Shown: positions 49,869 to 58,073 of the stretch, piece by piece
Numbering within the stretch: the stretch's first letter is position 1
How the letters are laid out: every line of letters starts with the position of its first letter
Assembly: GCA_947503265.1 (NCBI GenBank)
Contig: CANNDC010000024.1
Coordinates: 1-64,000, forward strand
Source: an uncultured Alteromonadaceae bacterium
GTDB lineage: Bacteria > Pseudomonadota > Gammaproteobacteria > Enterobacterales > Alteromonadaceae
Length of the DNA stretch: 64,000 nucleotides
Reading direction: 5' to 3'
The notes under the pieces: model-generated
The model's database searches: none
Told to the model about the DNA's origin: nothing
Seen by the model: only the letters and a program-made list of their open reading frames with translations
Made by a program: the position numbers and the translations under genes

Positions 49869-52031
49869 TCATCTCTTCGCTTTCATCTCAACTCGTTTGC
49901 GATGCAGCACAGGCTCAGTGTAGCCATTGGGTTGCTTCGTACCTTCAAAAATCAATTCACAAGCTGCTTGAAATGCGATGGAATTTTCACAGTCTGGGCA
50001 CATACCAATATATTCAGCATCATCTGCATTTTGAGCATCCACGAGCTTTGCCATTTTTAATAATGACTGCATAACCTGCTCTGTTGACACTATGTTGTGC
50101 GTCAACCAATTGGCAATATGTTGACTGGAAATTCTTAAAGTAGCTCTGTCTTCCATCAAGCCGACATTATCAATATCGGGAACTTTTGAACAACCAATTC
50201 CCTGGTGTACCCAGCGTACAACATATCCCAAGATACCTTGCACATTATTATCTAACTCTTGACTAATTTGAGTCTCGGATAAATCAGAATTTAAAAGCGG
50301 AACACTTAGAATATCATCCAAACCGGCTGAGAGTTCATTTCTCAGTTGACTCTGGCGTTCAAAAACATCGATTTGATGATAATGAAACGCATGTAGGGTT
50401 GCTGCGGTAGGAGACGGCACCCATGCCGTGTTAGCTCCGGCATTGGGATGCGCGATTTTGCTTTTCATCATATCTGCCATATTGTCTGGTATGGCCCACA
50501 TCCCTTTGCCAATCTGTGCTTTGCCAGACAAACCACTTGCCAAACCATGGAACACGTTGGCATTTTCATATGCCTTTATCCATGGGCGTTCCTTTAATTC
50601 ACTCTTAAGTGCAAAGGCGCCTTGTTGCATGGAGGTATGAATCTCATCACCTGTTCGATCTAAGAACCCCGTATTGATAAACGCAACACGATGCTTAGCT
50701 GCTTCTATGCAGGCAGCCAGATTGACACTGGTGCGACGTTCTTCATCCATAATGCCGATTTTTATTGTGTATTTTGCTAACCCTAGGGCAGCTTCAACAC
50801 GTTCAAATAACGTGTCAGAAAATTTTACTTCTTCAGAGCCATGCATCTTAGGTTTTACAATGTAAATACTGCCAGAACGGCTATTTTTAAATGGACTGTT
50901 GCCCAAAAGATCGTGTTTAGCAATTAGGCTGGTGATCATGGCATCCATAATACCTTCATGAATCGGTTTTTCATTGAGCAAAATCGCATTGGTTTTCATC
51001 AAATGCCCAACATTACGCACAAACATCAAACTCCGCCCAGAAAGTGTCATGTCTTTGCCTTGCCTATTTTTATACTTTCGGTCTTCAGCTAGGGTGCGAG
51101 TGACGGTTTTATTTCCTTTGGTTAACGTCGTCGATAAATTGCCCTGCATCAACCCTAACCAGTTTTGGTAGACTAGGGTTTTATCCTCTGCATCGACCGC
51201 CGCTACTGAGTCTTCACAATCCATTATTGTGGTTAATGCAGACTCAACAAAAATATCTTTTAGATGGGCTGGGTCTGATTTTCCAATGGGGTGGGTTGCA
51301 TCAAACTGCAATTCCACGTGCATTCCATTGTGTTCAATTAAGATTGCTTCTGGTTGAGATAGGCTTCCTCTGTACCCTTTTACCTGATTGGGATCTTTTA
51401 AGGCCGTATTCGAACCGTCCTGCAAACCAATGTTTAACGTTCCAATCTCAGATAAAGCGTAGTCAACAGATTCAATATGGCTTCCCGATTCAAGCGGAGC
51501 AATCACATCTAACCATTCTCGGCCCCGTTTAATAACCAAGGCACCACGAGCAGGGTTATAGCTTTTTTGTTTCTCTGCTCCATTGTCCTCTGATATAACA
51601 TCTGTGCCATACAATGCGTCGTACAAGCTTCCCCAGCGGGCATTCGCCGCATTGATTGCATATCTTGCATTGTTGATAGGGACAACTAACTGTGGACCAG
51701 CAATCTTAGCGATTTCGTCGTCAACGTTTGTCGTTTCAATACTGAAAGGGGCGGGGGATTTCTCCAAATATCCAATCTGTTCTAGAAACGATTTATATTC
51801 GGACATTGTGTTTTTTTTATTGTGCTTACAATACTCATCTATTTGTTGCTGAATATGATCTCTTGTTTCTAAAAGGCGCTCATTAATAGGATCAAGTTCT
51901 GCCAAAATAGATTCAAATGCTTGCCAAAAATGTTCTGGACTAATTTTTGTTTCAGGCAATGCTTGTTGCTCAATAAACGAATGCAAACAATCTGCGATTT
52001 GGAGATTTCCTATTTGAGTGTAGCCTTGCAT
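49869..52031 (-). CDS. glcB: Malate synthase G
   Basis: This 720-residue enzyme condenses acetyl-CoA and glyoxylate to malate in the glyoxylate shunt. Family blocks include TTIMDCEDSVAAVDAEDK, FMNTGFLDRTGDEIHT-type (here AFINTGFLDRTGDEIHT), PNAGANTAWVPSPTAATLHA and the C-terminal helical domain with MCPDCENSIAF. Its length (E. coli 723) and domain pattern are those of the monomeric G isoform, not the AceB type. It lies downstream of a LysR gene and isocitrate lyase, all on the same strand, forming a glyoxylate-shunt cluster. Confidence 0.97.
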   Translation of the reverse strand: MQGYTQIGNLQIADCLHSFIEQQALPETKISPEHFWQAFESILAELDPINERLLETRDHIQQQIDEYCKHNKKNTMSEYKSFLEQIGYLEKSPAPFSIETTNVDDEIAKIAGPQLVVPINNARYAINAANARWGSLYDALYGTDVISEDNGAEKQKSYNPARGALVIKRGREWLDVIAPLESGSHIESVDYALSEIGTLNIGLQDGSNTALKDPNQVKGYRGSLSQPEAILIEHNGMHVELQFDATHPIGKSDPAHLKDIFVESALTTIMDCEDSVAAVDAEDKTLVYQNWLGLMQGNLSTTLTKGNKTVTRTLAEDRKYKNRQGKDMTLSGRSLMFVRNVGHLMKTNAILLNEKPIHEGIMDAMITSLIAKHDLLGNSPFKNSRSGSIYIVKPKMHGSEEVKFSDTLFERVEAALGLAKYTIKIGIMDEERRTSVNLAACIEAAKHRVAFINTGFLDRTGDEIHTSMQQGAFALKSELKERPWIKAYENANVFHGLASGLSGKAQIGKGMWAIPDNMADMMKSKIAHPNAGANTAWVPSPTAATLHAFHYHQIDVFERQSQLRNELSAGLDDILSVPLLNSDLSETQISQELDNNVQGILGYVVRWVHQGIGCSKVPDIDNVGLMEDRATLRISSQHIANWLTHNIVSTEQVMQSLLKMAKLVDAQNADDAEYIGMCPDCENSIAFQAACELIFEGTKQPNGYTEPVLHRKRVEMKAKR

Positions 52032-52171
52032 GTGTGTTCCTCGAGAAGATTTTTATTTAGTTACCTTATTCTATAGAGGTGATAAACAAAAGTTTAATTT
52101 ATGGGTTTTATAACTGTGATAAGTATGGTGAATGCAGATTGAGTGCATCGCGACTCCTTGTTTCAATTCAG

Positions 52172-53110
52172 TTAACTTAGTTCTTCAGCGACTTCTGCAA
52201 TTAATCTTCTAAACCATATGTGCCCTGCATCATGATGCAGCAAAGCACTCCACGCCATTTTTAATCCGATGGGAGGAATATCAAAAGGAGGGGCTAATAT
52301 AGTGACGTCAGGATCGTTTTCATACAGCTTGGCTGCTTTGGAGGGCAGGGTAGCAATCAAATTCTGTGCTTTAGCGAGTTGAAGGGCAACATGATAATGA
52401 CGGGTAAACACCCTAATGTCGCGTTTTTCACCTAATTTGTTAAGTTCCGCATCAACCCAGCCCAGTTTTTGAACCTCATTGGGATCAATCCCCACGCCAA
52501 CCCCAAAGCCTGTCTTGCTCACCCATATGTGCTCGCTATTTAAATATGCTACTAAATCAAAATTTTCAGCAATCGGGTTGTCGCTTTTCAATACACACGA
52601 AAAAGAATCGTACCAAATGACTTTTTGATGAAATGACAGCGGCAACTGTTCGAAACGGTTAATGGCCATATCCACTTTTCCGTGCTCAACGTCATGAAAT
52701 GTCACGTCGCTTGGGGTAATAATATCTAGTGTTATCTTGGGAGCTACTGAATTCAGTCTGCGTATCACTTCAAATAGCAAGGTTGATTCGGCGTAGTCAC
52801 TGGCCATAATTCGAAAAGTACGGGTGCTGGTCGCGGGCGTGAAATCTGAATCTGGCTGTATGGATGTTTCTAATTTGGCTAATACATCTCGAATGACTGG
52901 TTGCAACTCCAGCGCTCGCTTAGTGGGAGTCATTCCTTCGCTTGTTCTTACCAGCAGTGGATCTTTAAGTAAGTCTCTAAGACGTTTTAGACCGTTACTC
53001 ATTGCTGGCTGGGTGATACTGAGTTGATTGGCTGCTTTTGTAACGCTGCCTTCTCTCAATAAGACATCTAGATATACTAGTAGATTTAAGTCAACTTTAG
53101 CAATATTCAC
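52172..53110 (-). CDS. LysR-family transcriptional regulator
   Basis: This 312-residue protein has an N-terminal winged helix-turn-helix (NLLVYLDVLLREGSVTKAAN and QLSITQPAMSNGLKRL, about 9-44) and a periplasmic-binding-like effector domain from about residue 90. It sits between isocitrate lyase and malate synthase G on the same strand. By position it is the obvious candidate to regulate the glyoxylate shunt in response to a carbon-source metabolite. No specific operator was identified in the flanking gaps. Confidence 0.92.
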   Translation of the reverse strand: MNIAKVDLNLLVYLDVLLREGSVTKAANQLSITQPAMSNGLKRLRDLLKDPLLVRTSEGMTPTKRALELQPVIRDVLAKLETSIQPDSDFTPATSTRTFRIMASDYAESTLLFEVIRRLNSVAPKITLDIITPSDVTFHDVEHGKVDMAINRFEQLPLSFHQKVIWYDSFSCVLKSDNPIAENFDLVAYLNSEHIWVSKTGFGVGVGIDPNEVQKLGWVDAELNKLGEKRDIRVFTRHYHVALQLAKAQNLIATLPSKAAKLYENDPDVTILAPPFDIPPIGLKMAWSALLHHDAGHIWFRRLIAEVAEELS

Positions 53111-53346
53111 CGCATAACTACTCTTTGTATTTCAACTTGTTAGCGATTATAGCGTTTGAATGTTGGCTTGTCAGATTTGAATGCGAGGTATCTGCTCTTT
53201 ACAAACTTACTTTGTCTTTCAATATGTTAAGTGGATATTAAACGACCTACTCTGCTTTTTACGGGAGAGTGGGGATATCTGTTTTCTAACCAATGTATTC
53301 ATATGCGTGTCCAGTCACTCTAAAATCCCCGATGAAAACGCAGAAA

Positions 53347-53373
53347 AGAAGGGCAGACTCAGTCTGCCCTTCT
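53347..53373 (-). terminator. Rho-independent terminator of isocitrate lyase
   Basis: The arms AGAAGGGCAGACT and AGTCTGCCCTTCT are perfect 13-base complements around one base. They lie 17 bases after the aceA stop and, on the minus strand, are followed by TTCTG-type T-rich sequence. The rest of the gap to 53110 holds no gene. Confidence 0.85.
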
Positions 53374-53389
53374 ACTAGATTCAAAAAGT

Positions 53390-54997
53390 TTAGCTAGCTT
53401 GATCAAACTGGTTCATGGTGTTGTCTTCACCCGCGGCTTTTAAAGCTTGCTCGCCACTGAAGTACTCTTTGTGGTCATCGCCAAGGTTTGAACCTGCCAT
53501 CGCCTGATGTTTAACGCAGGCAAGTCCTTCACGAATTTCTTTGCGCTGAACACCTTTAACATATGCCAACATACCCTCTTCGCCAAAGTAGCCTTTTGCA
53601 AGATTGTCGGTAGACAAAGCTGCAGTGTGATAGGTGGGAAGCGTAATTAGATGGTGGAATATACCGGCTTCTCGAGCTGCATCTGCTTGGAAAGTACGGA
53701 TTTTATCGTCTGCTTCTTTAGCCAAATCACTTTGATCATATTCCAGAGACATCAATCGTTCTCGGTTATATTGAGACACATCCCTTCCAGCATCTGACCA
53801 GGCATCAAATATTTGCTGACGGAAATTCAACGTCCAGTTAAATGAAGGCGAATTGTTGTAAACCAACTTGGCATTTGGAATTACTTTTCGAATTTCGTTT
53901 ACCATGCCGCCAATTTGTTGAACATGAGGTTTCTCTGTTTCTATCCAAAGTAGGTCGGCTCCGTTTTGCAGTGACGTTATACAGTCTAAAACACAACGTT
54001 GTTCACCTGTATTGTCTTTGAATTTAAATAGACCGTTTGGTAATCGGATGGGTTTTACAAGCTTGCCGTCTTGGCGAAGAACAATATCACCTTCATTCAA
54101 GTCTGCTACTGAATTTACCGGAGTAGTATCCAAGAACGCGTTGTACTGTGCTGCCAGATCACCACTGGTGTTTGAAACCGGAATTTTTTGTGTAAGACCT
54201 GCACCCAATGAATCTGTGCGGGCTACAATAACGCCGTCATCAACACCAAGTTCTAAAAAAGCGTATCTCACAGCATTGATCTTTGCGAGAAAATCTTCAT
54301 GGGGGACTGTCACCTTACCATCTTGGTGGCCACACTGTTTTGCATCGGATACTTGGTTTTCAATTTGAATACAACAGGCACCGGCTTCAATCATTTTTTT
54401 AGCTAAGAGATAGGTAGCCTCTTCGTTTCCAAAACCGGCATCTATATCCGCTACTATAGGTACTACGTGAGTTTCATAGTTATCTATTTGGGCCTGAATA
54501 TCATCTGCTTTGGTCTTGTCATTAGCTTTGATAGCAGCATCAAGTTGCTTAAATAAATCTCCTATTTCTCTTGCATCTGCCTGTCGTAAGAAAGTGTAAA
54601 GCTCTTCTATTAATGCAGGTACTGAGGTTTTTTCGTGCATGGATTGGTCCGGCAATGGGCCAAATTCTGAACGAAGCGCAGCGACCATCCAACCTGAAAG
54701 ATACAAATAGCGTTTGTCTGTTGTACCGTGATGCTTTTTGATAGCGAGCATTTTTTGTTGACCTACAAATCCATGCCAGCAACCCAGTGACTGGGTATAC
54801 TTTGAAGAGTCGTTATCATAATCTTGCATGTCCTTTCTCATGATTGCGGCTGTATATTTGGCGATATCGAGGCCAGTCTTGAAGCGGTTTTGTGCTTTCA
54901 TTCGAGCAGCATATTCGGGACTTATTGCATTCCATGCGGAACCATTTTGGGTACGAAGTTTTTCAACAGCATTTAGATCATTAAGATATTGAGACAT
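53390..54997 (-). CDS. aceA: Isocitrate lyase (large form)
   Basis: This 535-residue enzyme cleaves isocitrate to succinate and glyoxylate, the first step of the glyoxylate shunt. Visible blocks are DIDAGFGNEEATYLLAKKMI, QIENQVSDAKQCGH with the catalytic Cys, VARTDSLGAGL and LVYNNSPSFNW. The signature reads KQCGH instead of KKCGH, as is normal for this longer subgroup (about 530 residues; E. coli type is 434). The C-terminal KEYFSGEQALKAAGEDNTMNQF region fits. Its glyoxylate product is used by GlcB encoded 3 kb downstream. Confidence 0.96.
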   Translation of the reverse strand: MSQYLNDLNAVEKLRTQNGSAWNAISPEYAARMKAQNRFKTGLDIAKYTAAIMRKDMQDYDNDSSKYTQSLGCWHGFVGQQKMLAIKKHHGTTDKRYLYLSGWMVAALRSEFGPLPDQSMHEKTSVPALIEELYTFLRQADAREIGDLFKQLDAAIKANDKTKADDIQAQIDNYETHVVPIVADIDAGFGNEEATYLLAKKMIEAGACCIQIENQVSDAKQCGHQDGKVTVPHEDFLAKINAVRYAFLELGVDDGVIVARTDSLGAGLTQKIPVSNTSGDLAAQYNAFLDTTPVNSVADLNEGDIVLRQDGKLVKPIRLPNGLFKFKDNTGEQRCVLDCITSLQNGADLLWIETEKPHVQQIGGMVNEIRKVIPNAKLVYNNSPSFNWTLNFRQQIFDAWSDAGRDVSQYNRERLMSLEYDQSDLAKEADDKIRTFQADAAREAGIFHHLITLPTYHTAALSTDNLAKGYFGEEGMLAYVKGVQRKEIREGLACVKHQAMAGSNLGDDHKEYFSGEQALKAAGEDNTMNQFDQAS

Positions 54998-55217
54998 AGA
55001 TTTTTCCTCTATTTAATTTTGTAGGGTGTTTTTTATTTGTAATAATCCTAGCTCCATATATTAAATAATTTAAATCTATATATATTATGTTTGATATTTA
55101 TTTGATGAATTAAAGTTGGTTCGGTTAACCTCAACTCTGGATAAGGAATTAGCTAACACATTGAATTACAGAGTTTAATTTTATACTGGGGTCTGTTGAT
55201 CTTTGCTGTATGAATTT

Positions 55218-55318
55218 CGTTCTATCCAAGCGCCTCCTGCTCTGAGTTGCAGACTTTTAGCTTAGAACCACTAGGCTTTCAATTCAGCGCCGCGATCAGA
55301 AGGCGCTTAGATAGAACG
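55218..55318. repeat. 101-base inverted-repeat element
   Basis: The ends are CGTTCTATCCAAGCGCCT (55218-55235) and AGGCGCTTAGATAGAACG (55301-55318), complementary over 18 bases with one mismatch that becomes a G-U pair in minus-strand RNA. The 65-base centre has only a small CTGC/GCAG hairpin. It could be a MITE-like intergenic repeat or a structured RNA. One arm has a 15-of-17 match at 22510-22526. Confidence 0.65.
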
Positions 55319-55358
55319 CAAGTGGTTAACCTGAGTCGAGGTAAATTAAAAATCTGAA

Positions 55359-55376
55359 TAGACAGACAAATGACAG
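55359..55376 (-). promoter_or_regulatory. Pho-box-like direct repeat
   Basis: On the minus strand the sequence CTGTCATTTGTCTGTCTA matches 14 of 18 positions of the PhoB box CTGTCATAWAWCTGTCAY, with the two half-sites 11 bases apart. It lies 203 bases upstream of an alkaline phosphatase gene but faces away from it, so direct control of that gene is uncertain. Confidence 0.35.
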
Positions 55377-55578
55377 AACAGGGTTGTTTTACAAGTCGCA
55401 GAATTTAAAGGAATTAAGCTGGTGATATGCATTAGGACAAGTTGATTTACACTTACATAAAAATTCAGATTGAGAGAAAGCACGCTAGCTCTAGCATTAA
55501 CCTTCTAGAATCGCGTATTATTTATATCTGAATTAGAAGTAATCAATTGATTTTTATTGAATCAAAAATGGAGTTTTC

Positions 55579-56919
55579 ATGAAATATGCATTAGGTGCAT
55601 TTCTTATATTAATTTTGACGTCAAACAGCTTTTCAATTTTTGCGAAGAGTGAAGATGCAAAACCAAAAAATATCATTATGGTGGTCGGTGATGGAATGGG
55701 GCCTGCGTACACTACGGCTTATCGATACTTTTACAATACTAAACAACTCGGCCCAGATTATGTCAGTAAAAATAGGACTAGCGAAATCGAAAAGACGGTT
55801 TTTGATCGACACCTTGTGGGAATGGCGAGCACCTACCCAGCTTTTGAGAGTGGTTTTGTCACAGACTCAGCCGCAAGTGCGACTGCTTTGTCAGCCGGAG
55901 TTAAGTCGTACAACGGCGCTATAGCGGTAGATTCAGATAAAAAGCCAGTAGAAACGGTTCTCCAATGGGCCAAGTCGAAAGGAATGAAAACGGGTGTAGC
56001 TGTAACCTCTCAGATTAATCATGCTACTCCAGCATCTTATGCTGCTCACAATGAGTATCGTCGCAATTACAATGCCATCGCAGATAGTTACTTCGATGAC
56101 AGAGTGAATGATAAATTTGTTTTAGATGTGATGCTCGGTGGTGGATGGGAGTACTTTATTCGAGATGACCGCAATTTAGTGGAAGAATTCCAACAGGCGG
56201 GCTACCAGTATATTGATCAAATGCAGGATTTAACAAAGCTTACTCCAAATAAACCTGTTCTGGGATTGTTTGGGGATACAGGTATGCCATGGGCGCTGGA
56301 TATGCCAAATCATTCCAGATTGCCTGCTCTTACCAAAGCGGCAGTTAAGCAGTTAGAAAATGACAAGGGTTTCTTCCTGTTGGTAGAAGGAAGTCAAATC
56401 GACTGGTCTGGTCACGCTAATGATGTGGCATCAGCTATGGCAGAGATGGATGATTTTGCTAAAACATTGGAGTGGTTAGAGGAATATGTGGAGTCAAATC
56501 CTGATACTCTAGTAATCGTTACCGCTGATCATAGTACAGGTGGGCTGACTATTGCTGCCAACGGAGATTATGCCTGGTATCCAGGTTTATTGAACCGTAT
56601 TAAAGTTTCTTTGCCTAGCATAGCCAAGCAAATGTCAACCAGTGACGACCCGTTCAAATTATGCAAAGAATTGATTGGCTTCGAACTAAGTAAAGAAGAA
56701 AAACAACTATTGTCTGAAGAGCTTATTAGTGACCATATGGCGATTTACAAAGCCCTAAAAAGAATTATCGATACCCGAACAAATACGGGCTGGACTGGAA
56801 GCGGCCACACTGCGGTTGATGTGCAAGTATTTGCAATGGGCCAGAGTAAAGAACGATTTGCAGGTCATCTTGATAACACAGAGATACCTAAAATACTCTT
56901 TTCATTGATGGGAAAATAA
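55579..56919 (+). CDS. Alkaline phosphatase, exported
   Basis: This 446-residue enzyme of the PhoA superfamily has a signal peptide (cut near IFA-KSED). Its metal and catalytic sites are complete: D38 (VVGDGMG), the nucleophile S97 in VTDSAASA, EGSQIDWSGHAND, TADHSTGG and the C-terminal GSGHTAVD. It releases phosphate from organic esters in the periplasm. The length matches E. coli PhoA (about 470), but the sequence belongs to the wider alkaline phosphatase group, so I give no symbol. Its stop is 5 bases from that of the convergent lipoprotein gene. Confidence 0.94.
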   Translation: MKYALGAFLILILTSNSFSIFAKSEDAKPKNIIMVVGDGMGPAYTTAYRYFYNTKQLGPDYVSKNRTSEIEKTVFDRHLVGMASTYPAFESGFVTDSAASATALSAGVKSYNGAIAVDSDKKPVETVLQWAKSKGMKTGVAVTSQINHATPASYAAHNEYRRNYNAIADSYFDDRVNDKFVLDVMLGGGWEYFIRDDRNLVEEFQQAGYQYIDQMQDLTKLTPNKPVLGLFGDTGMPWALDMPNHSRLPALTKAAVKQLENDKGFFLLVEGSQIDWSGHANDVASAMAEMDDFAKTLEWLEEYVESNPDTLVIVTADHSTGGLTIAANGDYAWYPGLLNRIKVSLPSIAKQMSTSDDPFKLCKELIGFELSKEEKQLLSEELISDHMAIYKALKRIIDTRTNTGWTGSGHTAVDVQVFAMGQSKERFAGHLDNTEIPKILFSLMGK

Positions 56920-56924
56920 CACTT

Positions 56925-58073
56925 TTAATAACCGGTAAGTTCAATAAATCCTGTGCCTTTCACAGTTCCTGAAACTTGGATGGCACCTTCATAATATTCG
57001 AAAGTGCCTTCGCTCCATTGGTCGTTCTTGAAAGGTGAAATAAACAGTGAAATATCCTGATCCAGTATGGTGATCTGCCATTCCAATGGCAGTTTTTTTC
57101 CTTTGACAATCACTTTTTTTGTCACTTTCGAATCTATCTCTGTAGGCCGTAAATGTTTTGCATTGCCATTAGATTCAATCAAGGTACCTGACCAAAAATT
57201 TCCTTGTTCAGCATGACGCATATTGAATAACATTAACTTTCTGCCATCATCCAAATGGATTGAAAACCAATCCCATCCAAGGGAATGACTATCCACCAGT
57301 TGTGAACTCCATTCGTGATCAAACCAGGCATGACCAGCTACATGTATTTCACCCTTCTCACCATCAATCTCTTTTTTAATCGTACCTGAAGCTCGGATAA
57401 ATGGTTCACTGTAGTACATAGACGCTTGAGAACCATCACTGAGTTTCTCACTGAATCCTTGATTACCATGTAGAATATAATTGGGCTCGGCACTTAACGA
57501 TAAATCAATGGCTAAGTGTGAGTTGATAGTAAATTTTAACGTTGCAGGCAATAACTCGGGTGTATTACTTTGCCAAATCCAATCGTCAATATAAGCTGAA
57601 AATTGTGATTGGTCTTCACCAGACAGTTCTACTGCAACATTTCCTACCCCGCCGCGCGCAAACCGTTCTTCAAACCAGTTGTGTTGTGCAGAGATCAATT
57701 TTGCATGGGCCATGTACCTCTGTCCATCAGACCAGGGGTGCTGAGTAGCATCTTTACGGAAATTTTGGTCTCGAAAACGAAATAATGTCCACTGAAGAGG
57801 GTATTGGTTGCCTTTTTCATCGAATAAATTTGCGGTCAAATACCACCATTCAATAGCATATTCTGGGTGGGCTAAATGATCCTGTGGAAAGCGAATCTGA
57901 TAGTCAGGACTAGCCAAAACTTGAGGGTTATTGATCGCTATTTTGCCGTCAAATAGACGAGGATTTAGCTTTTCGGTGTTCGGTTCGTTTTTAGAGCAGC
58001 CAAGCAGCGCGAACATTCCAAACGTCACGCAAACTAGCTTCAATGACTCTGTTCGAACTAATTCTGTAGCCAT
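56925..58073 (-). CDS. CrtC/AttH-like lipoprotein
   Basis: This 382-residue protein has a lipobox ending at C26 (FALLGC). Two lipocalin-like halves follow with the typical motif AIEWWYLTANLFDEKG and the later block HAWFDHEWSSQ. This is the AttH / carotenoid hydratase (CrtC-like) fold. Such proteins are encoded with a FtsX-type permease and an ABC ATPase (AttEFGH-like sets), exactly as here. They are expected to be envelope-anchored and to bind a hydrophobic ligand, not to act in carotenoid synthesis. The start overlaps the permease stop by 16 bases. Confidence 0.88.
   Translation of the reverse strand: MATELVRTESLKLVCVTFGMFALLGCSKNEPNTEKLNPRLFDGKIAINNPQVLASPDYQIRFPQDHLAHPEYAIEWWYLTANLFDEKGNQYPLQWTLFRFRDQNFRKDATQHPWSDGQRYMAHAKLISAQHNWFEERFARGGVGNVAVELSGEDQSQFSAYIDDWIWQSNTPELLPATLKFTINSHLAIDLSLSAEPNYILHGNQGFSEKLSDGSQASMYYSEPFIRASGTIKKEIDGEKGEIHVAGHAWFDHEWSSQLVDSHSLGWDWFSIHLDDGRKLMLFNMRHAEQGNFWSGTLIESNGNAKHLRPTEIDSKVTKKVIVKGKKLPLEWQITILDQDISLFISPFKNDQWSEGTFEYYEGAIQVSGTVKGTGFIELTGY

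Larger units (their letters stand above)
54998..55578. other. Gene-free divergent region between aceA and the alkaline phosphatase gene
   Basis: This 581-base stretch is the longest in the window without a gene. It has a very AT-rich part near 55030-55110, likely holding the aceA promoter. A 101-base inverted-repeat element (55218-55318) and a reverse-oriented Pho-box-like pair (55359-55376) follow. A GGAG ribosome site precedes the phosphatase ATG. No coding frame is supported. Confidence 0.55.

Noticed and set aside
53181..53378. A 65-codon plus-strand frame between lysR and aceA
   Set aside because: It runs through the aceA terminator palindrome and has no family resemblance.
53390..54997. 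KQCGH in place of KKCGH as a damaged isocitrate lyase active site
   Set aside because: The Gln is usual for the long isocitrate lyase subgroup, and the rest of the site is intact.
55218..55318. The inverted repeat as an integron attC site
   Set aside because: The ends do not fit RYYYAAC/GTTRRRY and there is no integrase or cassette array.
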